Positions 11,971 through 24,684 are shown, numbered from the stretch's first letter. The stretch: DNA of 64,000 nucleotides from Siphonodentalium dalli (GCA_032622095.1 CP136064.1:193407948-193471947); one strand, 5' to 3'. A program made the numbers and translations. The notes: generated by a model from the letters alone, not told the origin.

Positions 11971-12515
11971 AGTTAGCATGTCCACTCTCGGTACGCTTGA
12001 CGTTGCACTTGTGCAACTTATTTCAACTCAGATCAAATCAAAATGCGAAATATTGGGTGAAAGGATACCCAGATACTGTGGGTTTTGACAATTAATTCTT
12101 ACCAGTTGCGATCCTTGCTGAACTTGTTTTTTGTAGAGATAATTTGCATTGTAACTCCAGTATCAATGTGAGACTTAAATGCTATAGTTGGATTGTTAGT
12201 ATATCCGAATTGGTGTGTTGATGAAATGCAAGGGTTTTTTTTGTCCGAGTTATAGTTATTGTTCAACTTGGAAAATACCGTGATTTTTCTGCCTGCAACA
12301 TATTTAGCATGGTTATTCGAGAGCCAACATATGGATGTGAATTGAATTGTGTGATATCGTGATACCAATATTAGGGTTTCTTCCGTTGATTTTCACGTGA
12401 GGTATGGATCTTCTAGGGATTAGAAAATAGAAAATTTAATTCCATACGAAACAATTAGCATGTCCACTCTGTGCGTTTGACATTACGCTTATGGAACCCT
12501 TTTGAACTCATATCA
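11971..12515 (+). repeat. Direct repeat pair around GTTAGCATGTCCACTCT
   Basis: About 70 bp starting near 11971 (TTAGCATGTCCACTCTCGG) recurs near 12449 (TTAGCATGTCCACTCTGTG), followed in both by TTGACRTT, then TTTGAACTCA-like and ATCA sequences. The pair brackets the second copy of the 9.5-kb duplication, so that segment is framed by short direct repeats. Confidence 0.6.
12050..12455 (+). repeat. Segmental duplication, copy 2 (empty site)
   Basis: Direct counterpart of 9495-10427 without the 526-bp element. At the equivalent insertion point it reads GTGAGACTTAAATGCTAT, with one TTAA at 12175-12178. This is the pre-insertion state. Confidence 0.85.
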
Positions 12516-13847
12516 CATAATTAATCATTAATAGCACATCTCTTCTACGTTAATTTGGCAACTACATATATCCACGGCAGTGTATTTAACGTGCGTTTAT
12601 TCACTCCCACATTCCAATGTCTAAACCTCTATATTTTGATGATCAGAAGTGAATTGGACTGAATAATAAATTATTTGTATGTAATATACGTAAACTTACC
12701 CACTTCGTATATTCGCATTAGATGGGTAGATATGTACTTTAAACTTTATTAGTTTCTCAGACATATGCTACTTTTCGAAGTGTGAGTGAAGATTAACTGT
12801 TGGTTGAATTTGAGATAGGTAGATGTAGGGATACAAAACCGAAACACCTGTTGGAAACCGACTTGAAACCACTTCTTAGAGACCGACTTTATAGTTACTG
12901 CGGTTTGAAACAGAAATACATTTTTTGTAGAATTGAACGCGTCCAACGTCCTTATATATAAAGAGGAAGAATATTCCGTGATATTAACACTTGAATGTGA
13001 ATATTCGAAGATTAATGATTGGGAAATTTTCAATCTTATATGAGCTTGATGTAAATTGTATAAATATGGTCTGTTGTATCTTCTTCAGAGGATATATCGG
13101 AGATAGTTGTCTTGGAGATGTTCAATATTAGATGTGAAGCACGCTAATTTGTGTGACTAATTACGGGAGTTTTGCAATAAATTACTCAGCTGTTTACTAT
13201 ATGTTGTTGGGATCTTGTGGCCTGTAATCGAACCAATGTGGTGGTGGGCGGTCACTGTTAGCGCGGAATTGACACGTGTATCTACACTCAGCATTAACGT
13301 TGCCCCACACCTGCGATTACCCATGGTACTTTAAGGCGACTTCAAGGTACCATCCACTTGCATTCAAATCGAAACAGTGCAATAAGAAATTACATTAGTT
13401 TTCAGTGGAAGATTAATAGGGATCGTATCAGGTGGTATCGGTAAACAATTCAGACAAGTATGATATTTTTTTTTCTTTCACCATTTTTGGGACCCACCAC
13501 CCCTTGACCCAATTGTGTTCCCATTTTTGCTATTTTTTTCCGACCAGTGTTGACACCGTACCCTAGTACCACGAAAACATGTATTTCCATGCATCCTATC
13601 TTTATATCTGAATATGTCTCCAACAGATTTTCTTTAGTGTATTTTGTAATAAAAATTGAAAGATGGAAAGTTTATGTCAAATGCATTTTTAAAAACGGTG
13701 GAACATGAGACACAGCGAGTGTGCAAGTTAAGTCATTCATCTTCCTCAATTTTAAGAACTCAACAGTTTTATCTTAGCTTGTGGTAAGATTAAAAATTTC
13801 CAAAAAATATAGTCACACCAACGATCGCTTCCTCTATTCCAAACATT
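12516..13847. other. Gene-free stretch
   Basis: No supported gene. One minus-strand frame (12749-13033, 94 codons) has no recognisable signature. Confidence 0.5.
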
Positions 13848-14311
13848 TTAACCCTTTCAGTGCCAGGGGCCGATCTCATCATCGGCCCTAATTTACGGTC
13901 TGTAAAATCGGCCCTAAAAAAAATAATTATTTTTTATTTTCGATTGTTTTTTGGTTGAATTTTTTTGGGTATGCTTAAGCATGCTATATCGAATTTAAAA
14001 TCAAACTGGTTAAAACCTTAGGGGCATGTTATAACTGAAAACTATCACCAAGTATTCATAGTAATAATTTTGATGCCCATGAAAAATGTAAGATTCCCTG
14101 GCACTAAAACCTACAAAATAAGTCTGTTAAAGAATATAAGAAAAAATTATTAAAATTGTAAAAAATAATAACAAATGATGAAAAATTGTTAGGCAATGCA
14201 TTCTCTTATATATGCGAGGCGACCTACGGTCGACTCGCATATATAAGAGAATGCATTGGCACAGGGTATATGGGTTGATACAAAAATCGGACCTGGCACT
14301 CAAAGGGTTAA
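13848..14311 (+). mobile_element. TTAA-flanked non-autonomous element, family B, single hairpin
   Basis: 464 bp between TTAA flanks. The ends are CCCTTTCAGTGCCAGG and CCTGGCACTCAAAGGG, different from family A after the first six bases. Near the right end, 14191-14262 carries the same hairpin as family A (AATGCATTCTCTTATATATG and complement), preceded by a similar A-rich spacer with GTTAAAGAAT. The remainder is unrelated to family A. It includes CGATCTCATCATCGGCCC near the left end. Confidence 0.85.
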
Positions 14312-15330
14312 AGACACATGTAACACACGTGATATCAATGCAGTAGATTACTGTTTGAAGTTGGTCAACTTATAACATCTAAATTAACATATGTCATATA
14401 ATCTCATATAACATTGATAATGGTTGATCGATTTTGTTTTTGTATTTCAGATTGAGACCACTGTGTTACTGGTAGTGCTTTACATATTCAGCATATTTAG
14501 TTCATCAGCATTATGGTGATGCTGAAATTTCACTTTTTAGAAGTTGAATTGGACATGACAATGATGATGAGGATTGTCCATATTTTAAACAAATTTAAGT
14601 CAATGTCGTCAGTTTTCTGCCAGTGATTGATGTTGAACTAATCAACAAAAGAACCTCATGTAATGTATTTCCTTAACTGTTTCTTATTTTCTATTACATG
14701 TTGGTATATGCGATTAGTTCAGTGTGCCCACATATGGTGTGACACTTTATCGATTGCTCATGTAATATTGTCCATGCGTTTTAAATGCAGTCACATGGAG
14801 TGACAGAACTGTACACAATACTAAGTAGTGACTGTCTGCAGTATGGATGACAATATTCAGTTGTGAAAAAATACGCTTATGGGATCCCTTGATTTCCCAC
14901 CCCTCATACTTGCACGGAAAAAATATTTGACCCCCCTCTGATCAAATTAAAAACGATTTTGCTCCAGATACATATGTGCATCAATGACATGCTAGTCCAA
15001 TAATATTAATGCGCCTTGTAATTGTAGTTACCAATGGCGCAGGTCCCGGTGGTTACGAAAGGGGGCCGATGTATTATTCATACCGGAAACCAAGAAGCTG
15101 TTGCATAACTGATGTAATAATATGCAAATGCAGAGCGAAGTTCGACAAGAGGATCGCTCCCGTTCGAAGAAAGAGTGAGACGTAACACATAATCGCAGGG
15201 ATCTCTGGATGCCTGGTACACAGGTTAAAAAGGAGCAAATCATGGCTGTATAGTAAATTTTATCTGATCTTTGATCTCCATTAATGATTCATTAATTCAG
15301 CCATGAGTACATGATTGCAATGAATATATA
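14312..15330. other. Gene-free stretch
   Basis: No gene or repeat recognised. Ends at the TA-flanked palindromic element. Confidence 0.5.
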
Positions 15331-15460
15331 TACAGTAATGCCCTAAATAATCGACTCCTTAACCACAGCAGAATTATGGGTTTCAGGATTTAGTCGGAAA
15401 TATGGCTTGTTGCGATTCATCGGAAAGCTCACCGAGTCGATTATTTAAGGCATTACTGTA
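15331..15460. mobile_element. Palindromic TA-flanked MITE, internally deleted (copy 2)
   Basis: Both ends are intact: TACAGTAATGCCC at left and GGCATTACTGTA at right. Most of the right arm is missing, so the hairpin keeps its tips but has lost the middle of one arm. Confidence 0.85.
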
Positions 15461-17319
15461 CATATAGTCGGTATATATCAAGGTGAGGTGATCAAAGGGA
15501 TGGGAGCACAAGCTGTTATAGAACTTGAGTTGCTACTTATGCACCTGTTGAATTTTAAAAATACATTATGCATTTATATTTTAGAGTTAGAGTATAATTG
15601 GGGTGCAGTGCCAAATTGAGAGGGTAGACATTAAGGATGGGTGTCTGTAGTTGGAAGTAAACACTTGACTGGGTATATGTGCTAAAGCGATTTGATCTAA
15701 ACATTCCCATAAGCTTTTGTCCGGCAACGGAATCCATTGGAAGATTTAATGAACGATTGTGTGATACTAACTCATTCCTCTCTTTGAGATTATTGGATAA
15801 GTTACTTTAACAGAAAAATGATATCTTTCAACAAGATGCGCTTGAAAAATGGTGTATAAACGGTTTTCTTCGAAAAATAGTTATTGGAAGAAAAAGATAT
15901 GCGTCTTCAATGCAATGCCCATACTGACATTGGACTGTCCTATAAATATAATTTCTCAATTTAAATAACTCCATTGACCAGTATATGAACTACAAAAGTT
16001 ACTATACTTATAATATTTATAAACCCCGGAAATACGTACTGACGTGAATGAAGTTTTCGCCTAAGAATGTTAACATAAACAAATCCCTTCCGATATTGTA
16101 ATAAAAAGGAACTGTTATTCGGACGATATGTTCTCGTTACTCAACATAGAATTTTTGTATTAATTATGTTGTTTTCAGGTGTGGTGACGGAGTGTAGCTC
16201 ATCATTTAAAACAAGGGTGTGGTAAACAGCAAACAAGATTGACCGTGAGGAATAAATCTGAAGTCAAGATAAAGAGACACAGAAACATTTATGTATCAAC
16301 CAATGAACCAAAATGACCACCTGACAATAATTTAAGATTTTTATAAACTATTTTGAATTCTCCGAGTGTCATTCCCATGTTTGACAAAACTCAGGGACGA
16401 ACATGCTATTCGAAAGCGTGCATGCGAATTGTGTATTAATATTTTGGGATATATTTTGCCGAAACCTATTTCAAGCATGTTCAATCGGACTACGATGTAT
16501 GAAATGAAACAACCCTTGAAGTTATACATGGAAAATACTGCCGTGTTACAAACAAAACTCTCTACCTATTTATGTTTATATATTGAATATGAATTTATTT
16601 TAATCGTTATGAAAAATAGCATCACATGTTCAGTTCTGTTGTAGAACTCCGATGGTAATTTGAAGTTGCCCACACTCAAACCTCAGCCCATCGACAGCGT
16701 CCTCCCCGATTGCGTCCCCAATAATTGTATTACAAGAAAACCATAGTCAGAAATGGTAACGCGCTCAAGATAATATATTATATACCCATGATTGTAATTA
16801 TAGAATATAAAATATATTTATTCAGAATTTAAAAAAAATAACAATAACAACCAGCACCTAATTAACGAACCGGCGGCCGACTCGGTCGTCTCCGCCCACA
16901 ACCATCAGTGGGCTGCAGAACCAAAAATATCAATAAAAGTTGAAATATAAGACTTACAAATTATCTTTTAAATTTCTTTTATTGGTAATTGACATATCTT
17001 GTCACAAACCAAAAATCAACATTATTGGCATAATAATGTAAAGGACAATAAACGAAATTGAAATTCCCAACTACACCTTTAACCGGTGACCGGCCTCCTG
17101 GTCGCGCAGTTCGACTTTTAAACCGGAAAACCAATTATCTATAAATAAAATGCCCATGGGACCACGGCTATCAAGAAATTGCCGAACAGTATACACGCGG
17201 TGCGCGCGCTAATAACACTACACCTTGTATTTGTATTTGTATGTGCGACGTGAAGTTACCAATTGTGAAGTAGATTCTCAGTGGAAAGCGCTGCAAGAAA
17301 ACATCCAAAGCAAAGGGAG
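15461..17319. other. Gene-free stretch
   Basis: No supported gene. Positions 16865-17110 are locally more GC-rich (CGGCGGCCGACTCGG and GACCGGCCTCCTGG) around an AT-rich middle. Confidence 0.5.
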
Positions 17320-17695
17320 CAGCCTGTTCTCCCGAAAAAAAACCCTCATTTTCTGCTTATAATTTAACTTGTTTTAGGTGGATAATCTGCTTACAACAGC
17401 GGAATTGCCTCATTTTGAGTCGATACTGTCCTGAAAAGGATATCGTTTTAGTCACATTATCGACTCAACTTGAGGCGATTCTTAGCAGATTATGTGCGGA
17501 CAATGACACAAATACGCCAACTCACGACATTTCCGGTGTACGCTCTTTAACATGTGTTTTCAATTTGACCCGCGCCATAAAACGAAAGAACGAGCATTTC
17601 TCCATTATCTGCTTATTTCAGAATCAAATAATCACATATACATATTTCATATTATAGGTCGAATATGAGCGTATTTTCGCGAGGATATGTTGAGG
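17320..17695 (+). repeat. Interspersed ~350-bp repeat, copy 1
   Basis: Starts CAGCCTGTTCTCCC and ends GCGAGGATATGTTGAGG. Shared internal landmarks are CAACTCACGACA, TTAACATGTGTTTTC, GCGCCATAAA and TATAGGTCGA. Copies follow at 19800-20133 and 51533-51882 in the same orientation. No terminal inverted repeat or coding capacity was seen; class unknown. Copies 1 and 2 could be a pair of degenerate long terminal repeats, but the third solitary copy and the absence of gag/pol remnants do not settle this. Confidence 0.75.
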
Positions 17696-18716
17696 GAGAT
17701 GCACGATTCCATTGGGAACCGACTTCATAATTGGTCACTTCAATTTCCGAGGCGCGTGCAGTCAAACCTTGTGTGTGCCCGCGTGTATCCTGCAATTGTC
17801 GTTCACCGAAACGTGACAACGGCGAACAATTGCTAGGTTTAATGTTATTTTGTATTGTTTAAGGTCATTTCTTCAGCCGCAAGAACATGTGATGTCTGAA
17901 GATTCTACATAGCTTCAATGTGATATAACGTGCATCGCTATAAAATTCGAGTAGCCATTTCGGGATACCACGAGTATTAGAAATTCGATGAGCTGGCTTC
18001 AGAATCTCCCTGAACAACATATTTTTCTAATTATTGTATTATTTCTATACACGAGGGTTGCGGCGCCTGTGGCCATATTGCTGCGCGACCAAACAAACCA
18101 TGTTGCTCACCACAACCGGCTCTCTGCTTGATAGAGTTCATACAACATCGACAGGTGTCGATTGGTTGAAAACAAAACAGCATCAATTCACCCAATGTCT
18201 AACGATTGTTGGAGTTGGAAAAATAATCCACAAAAATAGTATGTGTTATATGTAAAGTAATTGTTTGGGTACGCCCGGTATATTCGATATAACTTTATAT
18301 ACCTTATGTGACAGGTACGTCCAATATAGAAATAACATGTGTTTCGGTTAATGATGCCCAATCAAATTTGACACCAAGATAACAACTTCATAAGTCAATT
18401 CCCTCTGTTTTTATCACTCTCGGGAAAAGAAAACAAACTCTTGAAGGTGGTCGTTTTTTTAGTTTTCGGAGAGTTCGTAAAAATTGAAGTATGGTTGGTT
18501 TGGTTTAAACATATCTATTCGCCTCAATGTATACACATATCTGGTAACGGGGTTGGAGGATAGGTGCAGAAATCTCTTACTGATGCCACATATCCCATGA
18601 AATACGGTTGATCTTCGTCTATCAGAATGTCAATATATATCGCAAAGTAAATGTACAACTTACCCTCTAGATGTGGATATAAGTTTGCATACCACATATT
18701 AAATTTACCTCTATTT

Positions 18717-18830
18717 AACCCTATATATAATAAATACGCACTGATGAGTAGTTATCCCTCAGGGATTGTTCAGATAATAAGTTATAAACGATCGATGTTG
18801 AACTTATTATTTGAACATTTCATCCAATAA
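18717..18830 (+). mobile_element. Remnant of TTAA-flanked element family E
   Basis: Starts TTAACCCTATATATAATAAA and includes the family's internal hairpin: TGTTCAGATAATAAGTT pairs with AACTTATTATTTGAACA around a loop containing ACGATCGATGT. The outer right end is not recognisable. Relatives are at 22144-24214, 24480-24684, 42680-42771 and near 58325-58440. Confidence 0.55.
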
Positions 18831-18989
18831 ATTGGTTTACTGTACTTTTATAAACTGTCGTCTGCTTAATTTTCCTGAAAACCCATACGGATGAACAATA
18901 GACCAGTAGTCTTCATGCCACAGACCTGTCATATTAATCTGCCAACTTGTCATGTTTCGATGATAGAGATAGGTACAATTACACCGAAT

Positions 18990-19435
18990 ACTACAATACA
19001 GATATCGTATACACCACATAAACATTATATACAATAAATACACTGAATACTAATATACAAACCGTATTTACACTAATTATATTGAATACTAATATACAGA
19101 CATTACAAACACTAAATAGACTGAATAATAATAATATACAGACCGTATACATGTATACACTAAATATAATGCACACTTTAATACACACTATATACTCTCA
19201 ATAAGATGTACAGACATTTTATTCCACACACATTGACGTGAGGTACATGTATACACTAAATAGACTGAATACTAATATTCATACATTATATACAATAAAT
19301 ATACTGAATACTAACATTCAGATCTTATAATGTATACACTAAATATAGTGAATACTAATATATATATACCTTACATACACTAAATACACTGAATTATAAT
19401 ATACAGACCGTATAATTGTACACACTGAATATACA
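18990..19435 (+). repeat. AT-rich minisatellite
   Basis: About ten degenerate units of roughly 40 bp built on TACACTAAATAGACTGAATA followed by CTAATATACAGACCGTATA. Unit length varies through indels. Confidence 0.75.
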
Positions 19436-19799
19436 TCAGCTGTTTTCACCTCTCCACACACAAGTGATACAACAGTTCTTTATTGTTATTAAATATCAAT
19501 GGAAGACAAATAAGGAACGTTCTTCAATGACCCAAGCCGAAGAAAATAGTGACCCATGTTTTCTTCTCATGCGAAAAATTACTGCGTCTACGACTTCAAG
19601 AAGTTCTTTTTTCCGTGGTTCAGACACACAACAGACTAAACCTTTCATGTATTTATCGAGCTATTTTGACGACCGGAACGCGACGAAAGCTATATGTTAC
19701 TAGGTTTGATCTGCAAACTTAATATTGTGAGTTGCTTTTAGAAATAACAAGTATTATTATATTTGACACCAAAAATAACAACAATTATATAAGTCGTTT

Positions 19800-20133
19800 C
19801 AGCCTGTTCTCCCAAAAACTCCGCACATTATCTGCTTACATTAAAACTTATTTTTGGTTAATAATCTGCTGAGAATCACCTAATTTTGAGTCTATAATCT
19901 TCTGAAAAATGAGACGATTCTAATCAGATTATGTGCGCATAATGACACATATAAGCCAACTCACGACTTGTCAGGTGTACGCTTTTTAACATGTGTTTTC
20001 GCTGTGGCCGGCGCCATAAACCAAATAACGGACACGACTCCATTATCTGCTTATTTCAGAATCAAATAATCACATTTTGTACCTATTTCACTTTATAGGT
20101 CGATTATGTGCGTATTTGCGTGAGGATATGTTG
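19800..20133 (+). repeat. Interspersed ~350-bp repeat, copy 2
   Basis: Same start (CAGCCTGTTCTCCC) and end (GAGGATATGTTG) as the copy at 17320-17695, with several indels. Immediately downstream are GTTTGTTTACAGG and AACGCTCTTTG, which recall motifs of the family D TTAA element. Confidence 0.75.
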
Positions 20134-20650
20134 GCACGGTTTGTTTACAGGAACAAACGCTCTTTGTTAACAGTGATCGTTTAGTTTTGTGGCAAATTCG
20201 TAGTAATAAAAAACTTTAAAACTTGTTAAAATTTGTTCTTCTTGAAATTCAATATTTGACAGTATTAAACTCCGATTAGTGGATTCATTGGCTCAATTCG
20301 ACCAAATCGGGCATATGGCTTTACTTCATAAGAACGTGGACATCAGACTAGATTTATTTGACAAGAAACATACATATAGTTTTACAGATTACGTGTTACG
20401 TTCGTACATTGAATATAGTACTGACATGAAGACTGTACACTCATAGTGTGATGAATGGGAGTTGGAGAGAATCTGGAAAAAAGACTCACATTGAGCTTTA
20501 TTACTTTGTGGCAGCAGCAGATAACATAGTTATATTACACATGTAGATGGCTGGGCATCGATGCTAATGAAACAAGGCAGAAATGTACTATAATAAGCTT
20601 AAATCTATCGTTGTCCTCTCCGCCAATAGACAACTGGTATCTTGGCAGTC

Positions 20651-20735
20651 GGTGGTGATGATGATGACAACAAAAACGAAGTCGACAACGACGACGACGA
20701 CGATGATGAAGATGGAGGTGACGATGAAGACGTTT
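20651..20735 (+). repeat. GAT/GAC trinucleotide low-complexity tract
   Basis: Interrupted GATGAT and GACGACGAC runs. The Thr/Met-rich and Asp-rich open frames through this segment come from the repeat. Confidence 0.8.
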
Positions 20736-22143
20736 GGAAGGTCACTGTATATTTTGTATATAAATACTTTTCGTTATTCTGTCATCTTTTGTATAAAATT
20801 TCGTTTTCTCAATATCCATTCGTTATTTAATTGGATCAGAGAATAAAGCAATTCATAAAGTGGTCACTCGATGGCTATATGCAATAACGTGTTATTCATA
20901 TAATGAATCTGGAGAGAAAAATAAATAAAATGTTTCGAATAAGTAGCAAGGCACAGACGTCGATTGTACGGTACGATGGGCGTGACTTGATGGGCTCAAT
21001 TTATGACATACATTTGCATTACTAAGACACAATTTTGTGCGTATAAATGTCTGGTTTAAATGTATGAATATATCATTGATGCGTGCCACAAGAAACCATT
21101 TCAAAATCCTAAGTGGCCTCTCCGATTCATGTATATAAATGTAAACATTGGAACACTGCTCTGTTGATGTGTTTGTGCATACCATCGTGATAATGGGGGC
21201 GATGTACAAGGTGTGAATCTGGGAAACCGAAAAGTGTCTTCTCGGAAAACTTACCAGAACACTATCTTCCAAATATGTGGATTTCCCTGGACGACGAACT
21301 AAAACGCCTTCCAATACGAACAATGTTCAAAAATGATTACTCTCGAAATAGTCTATCTTCATATCAAATGAATCCCAAATGAACATAAAAAAATTGTCCT
21401 GATTGCAACGATGTGTAGTAAGTAGTATATACATTGTATAACAAGAGACAAAGATAAATAATACATGCTTATCACCTCCCCATCGCAGGAATCCCAGGAA
21501 CGTATGACATGTATTCGAATGACTTATTCGATAGCCTTATTCGAATGCCTTATTCGCTACCTTATTCGACCCATTTGATAAACAGTTATGGCTCTCCGCT
21601 GGCATCATCCGCATATTCATATTCCACGACCACATGTTTGTACTTTATATATAACATTACAAACTGAGCGATGAACGACCAACGAATTCTTCTATTATTT
21701 ATAAAAACAGACGTTTATGTACCAATGTTTAGAGTTAACAAGACAAAACCTAGATAAAATTAAATTATTATTACATGTATAGTTATATTACTTTTCAACG
21801 GGACGGCGGGTAGACAACCCTCTTGGTCATGCTGTTCCCGATAGCTCATTGCATGATATAATATTACACTGTGTAGATAATTGTATATATTATATGAATC
21901 AGTTATGAATAAATAATCATAGTCATAGCCTGGTGGTCCAATATTACGGCGACTTTCAGCAACGAACAGGAAATAAGTGACGACTACTGACTGTCAGACC
22001 CTTTCACTATTTCCTGTCTCAACTCCGACCGGGTCTCACTGCATGGTATAGCACGTTTGGCTACACTGTCGGAAACTTATTTAGATAAAATTCAACAGTA
22101 TGTATCGATGATGGTCGCCTACGGATCCTGATCAGAACGTAGT
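20736..22143. other. Gene-free stretch
   Basis: The longest frame is 143 codons on the minus strand (20892-21323), with no domain, signal or relative that I recognise. Near 21515-21570 there is a short repeated phrase built on CTTATTCGA. Confidence 0.5.
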
Positions 22144-24214
22144 TTAACCCTTTCCGTAGTGAATTGAATATCTCATTCAGTTAGGGTGGATACACACATG
22201 CATGTAATCTCTGTAAATATCGTGTATTTGGCGTTTTACATGGATCATACAGACCATGTAATATGTGTCTGCTGACAGCCCAATCATTGCGGCTATGTTT
22301 GACCGCAGTGAATCAAGCTCTGAACGATTAGAGAGCCATTGACTGGACGAAGTCGTCAGGCCGCTTAAAATAATTGTTCGCGCGATAACCCAAATATTGG
22401 ACGTTCTGTTTAAATCATTGTAAGTTTATACCAGTGATGGTCCAGGGATTTCCCCAATGCAGGGGCTATGATCCCCAACATGTGTGCTATATTATCCCGG
22501 AGGCTATCGGACTGAACACTACATATTTCTTCGACCGGGGGGTGCAGCACCATGAGTCCTACCCCCTGAAGCCACGAAGCCACTCCTGATTTGTAAATAT
22601 TGTAGTTGACAGTCATATCTGTCGTGCATGTTTGCTACGAGTGATTAATATCATATGCAGCAATTTATGCTAAATTAATATAATTATTAATTATGAACAT
22701 ATTATTACAGCTTTAAATTTGAAGGTACAGAAGGTGGTGCTCATCTGTCGTGCCTGTTTGCTATTCATAAGTTCATATAATTATGAACATATTATTACAG
22801 CTTTAAATTTTAAGGTACAGGAGGTGGTGTTGCTGTGTGTCTTCATTCGATAAAAGGGTTGTCTATCTACGAGTTCACAACTACGTCACCTTTCCTCTCT
22901 TGTGTTATATACGCACAATTTACAACTATGGAATATATAAGTAAAACATTATGTTGTACATTCTTGCCCAGATAATCCCGGCCAACTAAATCCCTTGGTT
23001 ATTCGAAACTTTCGAGAACCAGCCCCCTCCCCAATCATGGATTATAGTCCAAAACGTGATAATTCAAGCCTGTACAGGCTAAAATGGTGACAGTTAGGAA
23101 CATGTTCATCCTTTGGCCCGAGAAACATATACTGTTCTGTAAATTCTGGGTTAAAAATGGGGGGGGGGGGGGTGACACCTTTTTCTTTCAATGCTGTACC
23201 TGAATTAATTTGTTTGGCGCTGTAATGGATATATGCATGGAAATCCCAATTGAATGTTATCACATGATATCGCCCTAAAATGATCCGAGCAATCTCAACA
23301 AACTGGTATTGTCTTAATTTTCCAATGCCTGTTATTCAAGGCATGAGAGCACCATATCGATTGTTAAAATTTAAGCTCAGGCCAGGCATAGTCGAGAAAC
23401 AAATATCCTTATCCTTACGACTCGGCGTTGTCCGATTAGGCTAAATCACTTAACATGGAATTCACCATGTATGAGTTAGTTGATTGCCATGTGTATTAAT
23501 ATAGCAGTTCCAAAATGTGGAGCCAGAGAGCCGTTCGGGTTTTGCTTGACGAGCTCAAATTGGGAGACAGTGTGTGGGACATTAAACACTCATGTATCAC
23601 ATTCGTCCTAAAAGAGCTTCAAAAGTCTGCACATTTTATTTTTATTTTGGATGACCCTGTTTCCAAGAAATGACGAGAAACAAATCAAGTATAAAATCGA
23701 CGGACTCAAATCCACTTTTCGAAATGAACTAAAACTCGTGAAAAACAGCAACAGATATCAGACAGGATTTATTCATTTCGGCACCCGTGAAAGAAGACAT
23801 GTTTATGACTGGCCTGGAATCTCTTGATAGCAGTTAGTTTGATTTTGGCTTATAACTACTCACTGGTCTCGCCTTTTGAAATGGAACGATCGCGCGCAGG
23901 CGATTAATGCTATCAATGATTGGTGTGACCATGTAAAATACATGGATTTTACATACAGAAATTACATGCATGTGTGTATCCACCCTTATACAAGTATACA
24001 TGGTTTATGGATGGTCTAGTATTAATTGGAAAGGTAATAAACCCAGACGACAGACAGAAAAGAAAATACAGGAGCAGAATGATTCATATTTATTGGTGGG
24101 AAATGGTCAGTAGCAATTACAACAAACGACATATGGTCGTTTTATTGAACTTATTAGCTGAACATTTCCTAAGGGAACTACTAGTCGATGAATATTTAGT
24201 ATAGAAAGGGCGAA
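22144..24214 (+). mobile_element. TTAA-flanked element family E, split by a later insertion
   Basis: Left end TTAACCCTTTCCGTAGTGAA; right end TTTAGTATAGAAAGGGCGAA, in which the expected TTAA has become CGAA. Without the 1.8-kb element at 22184-23985 the host is about 270 bp and contains ACGACATATGGTCGT and TTGAACTTATTAGCTGAACA, both shared with other family E remnants. A solitary matching right end occurs at 26209-26229 (TTTAGTATGGAAAGGGTTAA). Confidence 0.65.
22184..23985. mobile_element. 1.8-kb DNA element with Harbinger-like ends
   Basis: Inverted termini GGGTGGATACACACATGCAT and their complement, conserved for about 26 bp and imperfectly further in (GTAAATATCGTGTATTTGG against a related TTACATGG-bearing segment). 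Each end is flanked by TTA. A 3-bp TTA/TAA target duplication with ends starting GGG is typical of PIF/Harbinger elements; the assignment is inferred. No transposase reading frame is present; internal frames are short. A C/G homopolymer lies at 23159-23172. The element lies inside the family E host, so it inserted later. Confidence 0.65.
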
Positions 24215-24479
24215 ACCTTTTGAATACACGCGTTTGTAGAAATTTAGAAATTTGCTTAGGATTTTTCATATGTTTTTTTCAACTGCCCCGAGAAATGATA
24301 CATTGGCATCCGTGGCTATATTCTGTACTATATTTCTTATCATCTTAAATTGGTAAGGCCAACGAGATCTCTCGGTGTGCTATATACACGTACTAGCCTG
24401 GAGCTACATGTGCAAATAACGTTTCCAGGGGTCTCTTAATTCCCAATTGTTTACCCGTTCTGTACTAAAGCATCATTGA

Positions 24480-24684
24480 TTTGTAGTTATCTCATAGGAT
24501 ATGTTCAGATGATAAGTTCAACAAACGACCATATTGTCTGTTATTCATTTGGAGGGATGTTAAGGTGATAAAAGCAGACGACGGATAAATATAAGTGCAG
24601 AAGGATCCCTCGATAAATATGACTCCTGCAATTTTATTTATCTGCCGTCTGCTTTTATAACCTTAAAATCCCTCTAAATGAATA
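24480..24684 (+). mobile_element. Hairpin remnant of element family E
   Basis: Arms 24543-24600 and 24625-24684 pair: GGAGGGATGTTAAGG and AAAGCAGACGACGGATAAAT match complements in TTTATCTGCCGTCTGCTTTT and CCTTAAAATCCCTC. The left flank holds TGTTCAGATGATAAGTTCAA, the family E internal motif. Confidence 0.65.

Noticed and set aside
18990-19435. CRISPR-like array
   Set aside because: Units are degenerate, have no distinct spacers, and the sequence is animal; it is a minisatellite.
17320-20133. A complete LTR retrotransposon with the two ~350-bp repeats as LTRs
   Set aside because: No gag, protease, reverse transcriptase or integrase remnants between them, no TG...CA ends in the repeat orientation, and a third copy stands alone.
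20583-20846. Thr/Met-rich and Asp-rich reading frames
   Set aside because: Product of the GAT/GAC repeat.
20892-21323. 143-codon minus-strand frame
   Set aside because: A frame of this length is expected about once by chance in AT-rich DNA of this size; no signal, domain or splice context supports it.
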